NCBI RefSeq assembly: GCF_004000885.1
Contig: NZ_BIMC01000007.1
Coordinates: forward strand, 179,539-243,538
Reading direction: 5' to 3'
Source: Paenibacillus glucanolyticus NBRC 15330
Lineage (GTDB): Bacteria > Bacillota > Bacilli > Paenibacillales > Paenibacillaceae
DNA: 64,000 bases
Part shown: positions 63,892 through 64,000 of the stretch, one piece after another
Numbering within the stretch: position 1 is the stretch's first letter
How the letters are laid out: every line of letters starts with the position of its first letter
Made by a program: the position numbers and the translations under genes
Notes under the pieces: generated by a model
Told to the model about the DNA's origin: nothing
Databases searched by the model: none
What the model saw: only the letters and a program-made list of their open reading frames with translations

Positions 63892-64000
63892 GATTAAACA
63901 ACTTAAGAGCTTAACCAGCTACATGCTTGCTTACTTCATGACCTTGGTGGGTATGGACACTAAACTAACGGACTGAGCAGACGTTATTTAGCATGAACTC

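Noticed and set aside
63892..64000. On the minus strand a short stretch ends THQGHEVSKHVAG then a stop, as if the tail of a gene
   Set aside because: An in-frame stop lies shortly upstream and the window ends; it cannot be supported as a gene.
1..64000. CRISPR arrays, tRNA or rRNA genes, insertion sequences and prophage genes
   Set aside because: Looked for on reading through; no spaced direct-repeat array, transposase, integrase or structural RNA was recognised.

Overview
The window looks like a chromosomal segment of a Paenibacillus-like Gram-positive bacterium. The evidence is AGGAGG-type ribosome binding sites, lipobox signal peptides on the solute-binding proteins, YesM/YesN-type two-component pairs, CcpA-type cre sites, and many glycoside hydrolases next to carbohydrate ABC transporters. 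No rRNA, tRNA, CRISPR array, transposase or phage gene was seen.

Layout. 1-1216: start of a glycerol-phosphate-type binding protein behind the antiterminator gene glpP, with a possible structured leader between them. 1779-5648: a large secreted GH87 alpha-1,3-glucanase with a cre site upstream. 6201-6671: a DinB-like protein. Locus A, 6822-21762: AraC regulator, sensor kinase, response regulator, binding protein, two permeases, GH3 and debranching-type hydrolase on the minus strand. Divergent from these are a GH65 phosphorylase and beta-phosphoglucomutase. 22135-23640: a phosphotransferase and a small membrane-anchored protein.

Locus B, 23886-37133: a frameshifted solute-binding-like gene without signal peptide, an AraC regulator, an oxidoreductase, a sensor kinase with an in-frame TGA, a response regulator, two permeases, a lipoprotein, an (alpha/alpha)6 glycosidase and a frameshifted GH43 gene. 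Three of its genes are broken, so the locus is either decaying or carries sequence errors. 37302-40087: a sugar oxidoreductase/isomerase pair with a divergent AraC gene. 40305-42361: an arylamine N-acetyltransferase and a two-cysteine Ada protein. Locus C, 42663-49268: a third kinase/regulator/ABC importer set with no hydrolase. 49669-50751: a stalk-domain secreted protein.

50935-57325: GH3 enzyme and MFS transporter under cre sites, next to an 845-residue protein that fuses an AraC regulator to a GH39 glycosidase domain with both catalytic glutamates kept. 57524-59063: a possible SUKH-like protein, a 57-residue membrane protein and a 58-residue open frame set between two hairpins. 59213-63816: a SWIM zinc-finger protein overlapping a SNF2 helicase.

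How it works together. None of the importer sets carries an ATPase gene, so they probably share one encoded elsewhere. GH87 cuts alpha-1,3-glucan outside the cell. Locus A could take up alpha-gluco-oligosaccharides and feed them through GH65 and beta-phosphoglucomutase to glucose 6-phosphate. That link is inference; no substrate can be read from the sequence alone.
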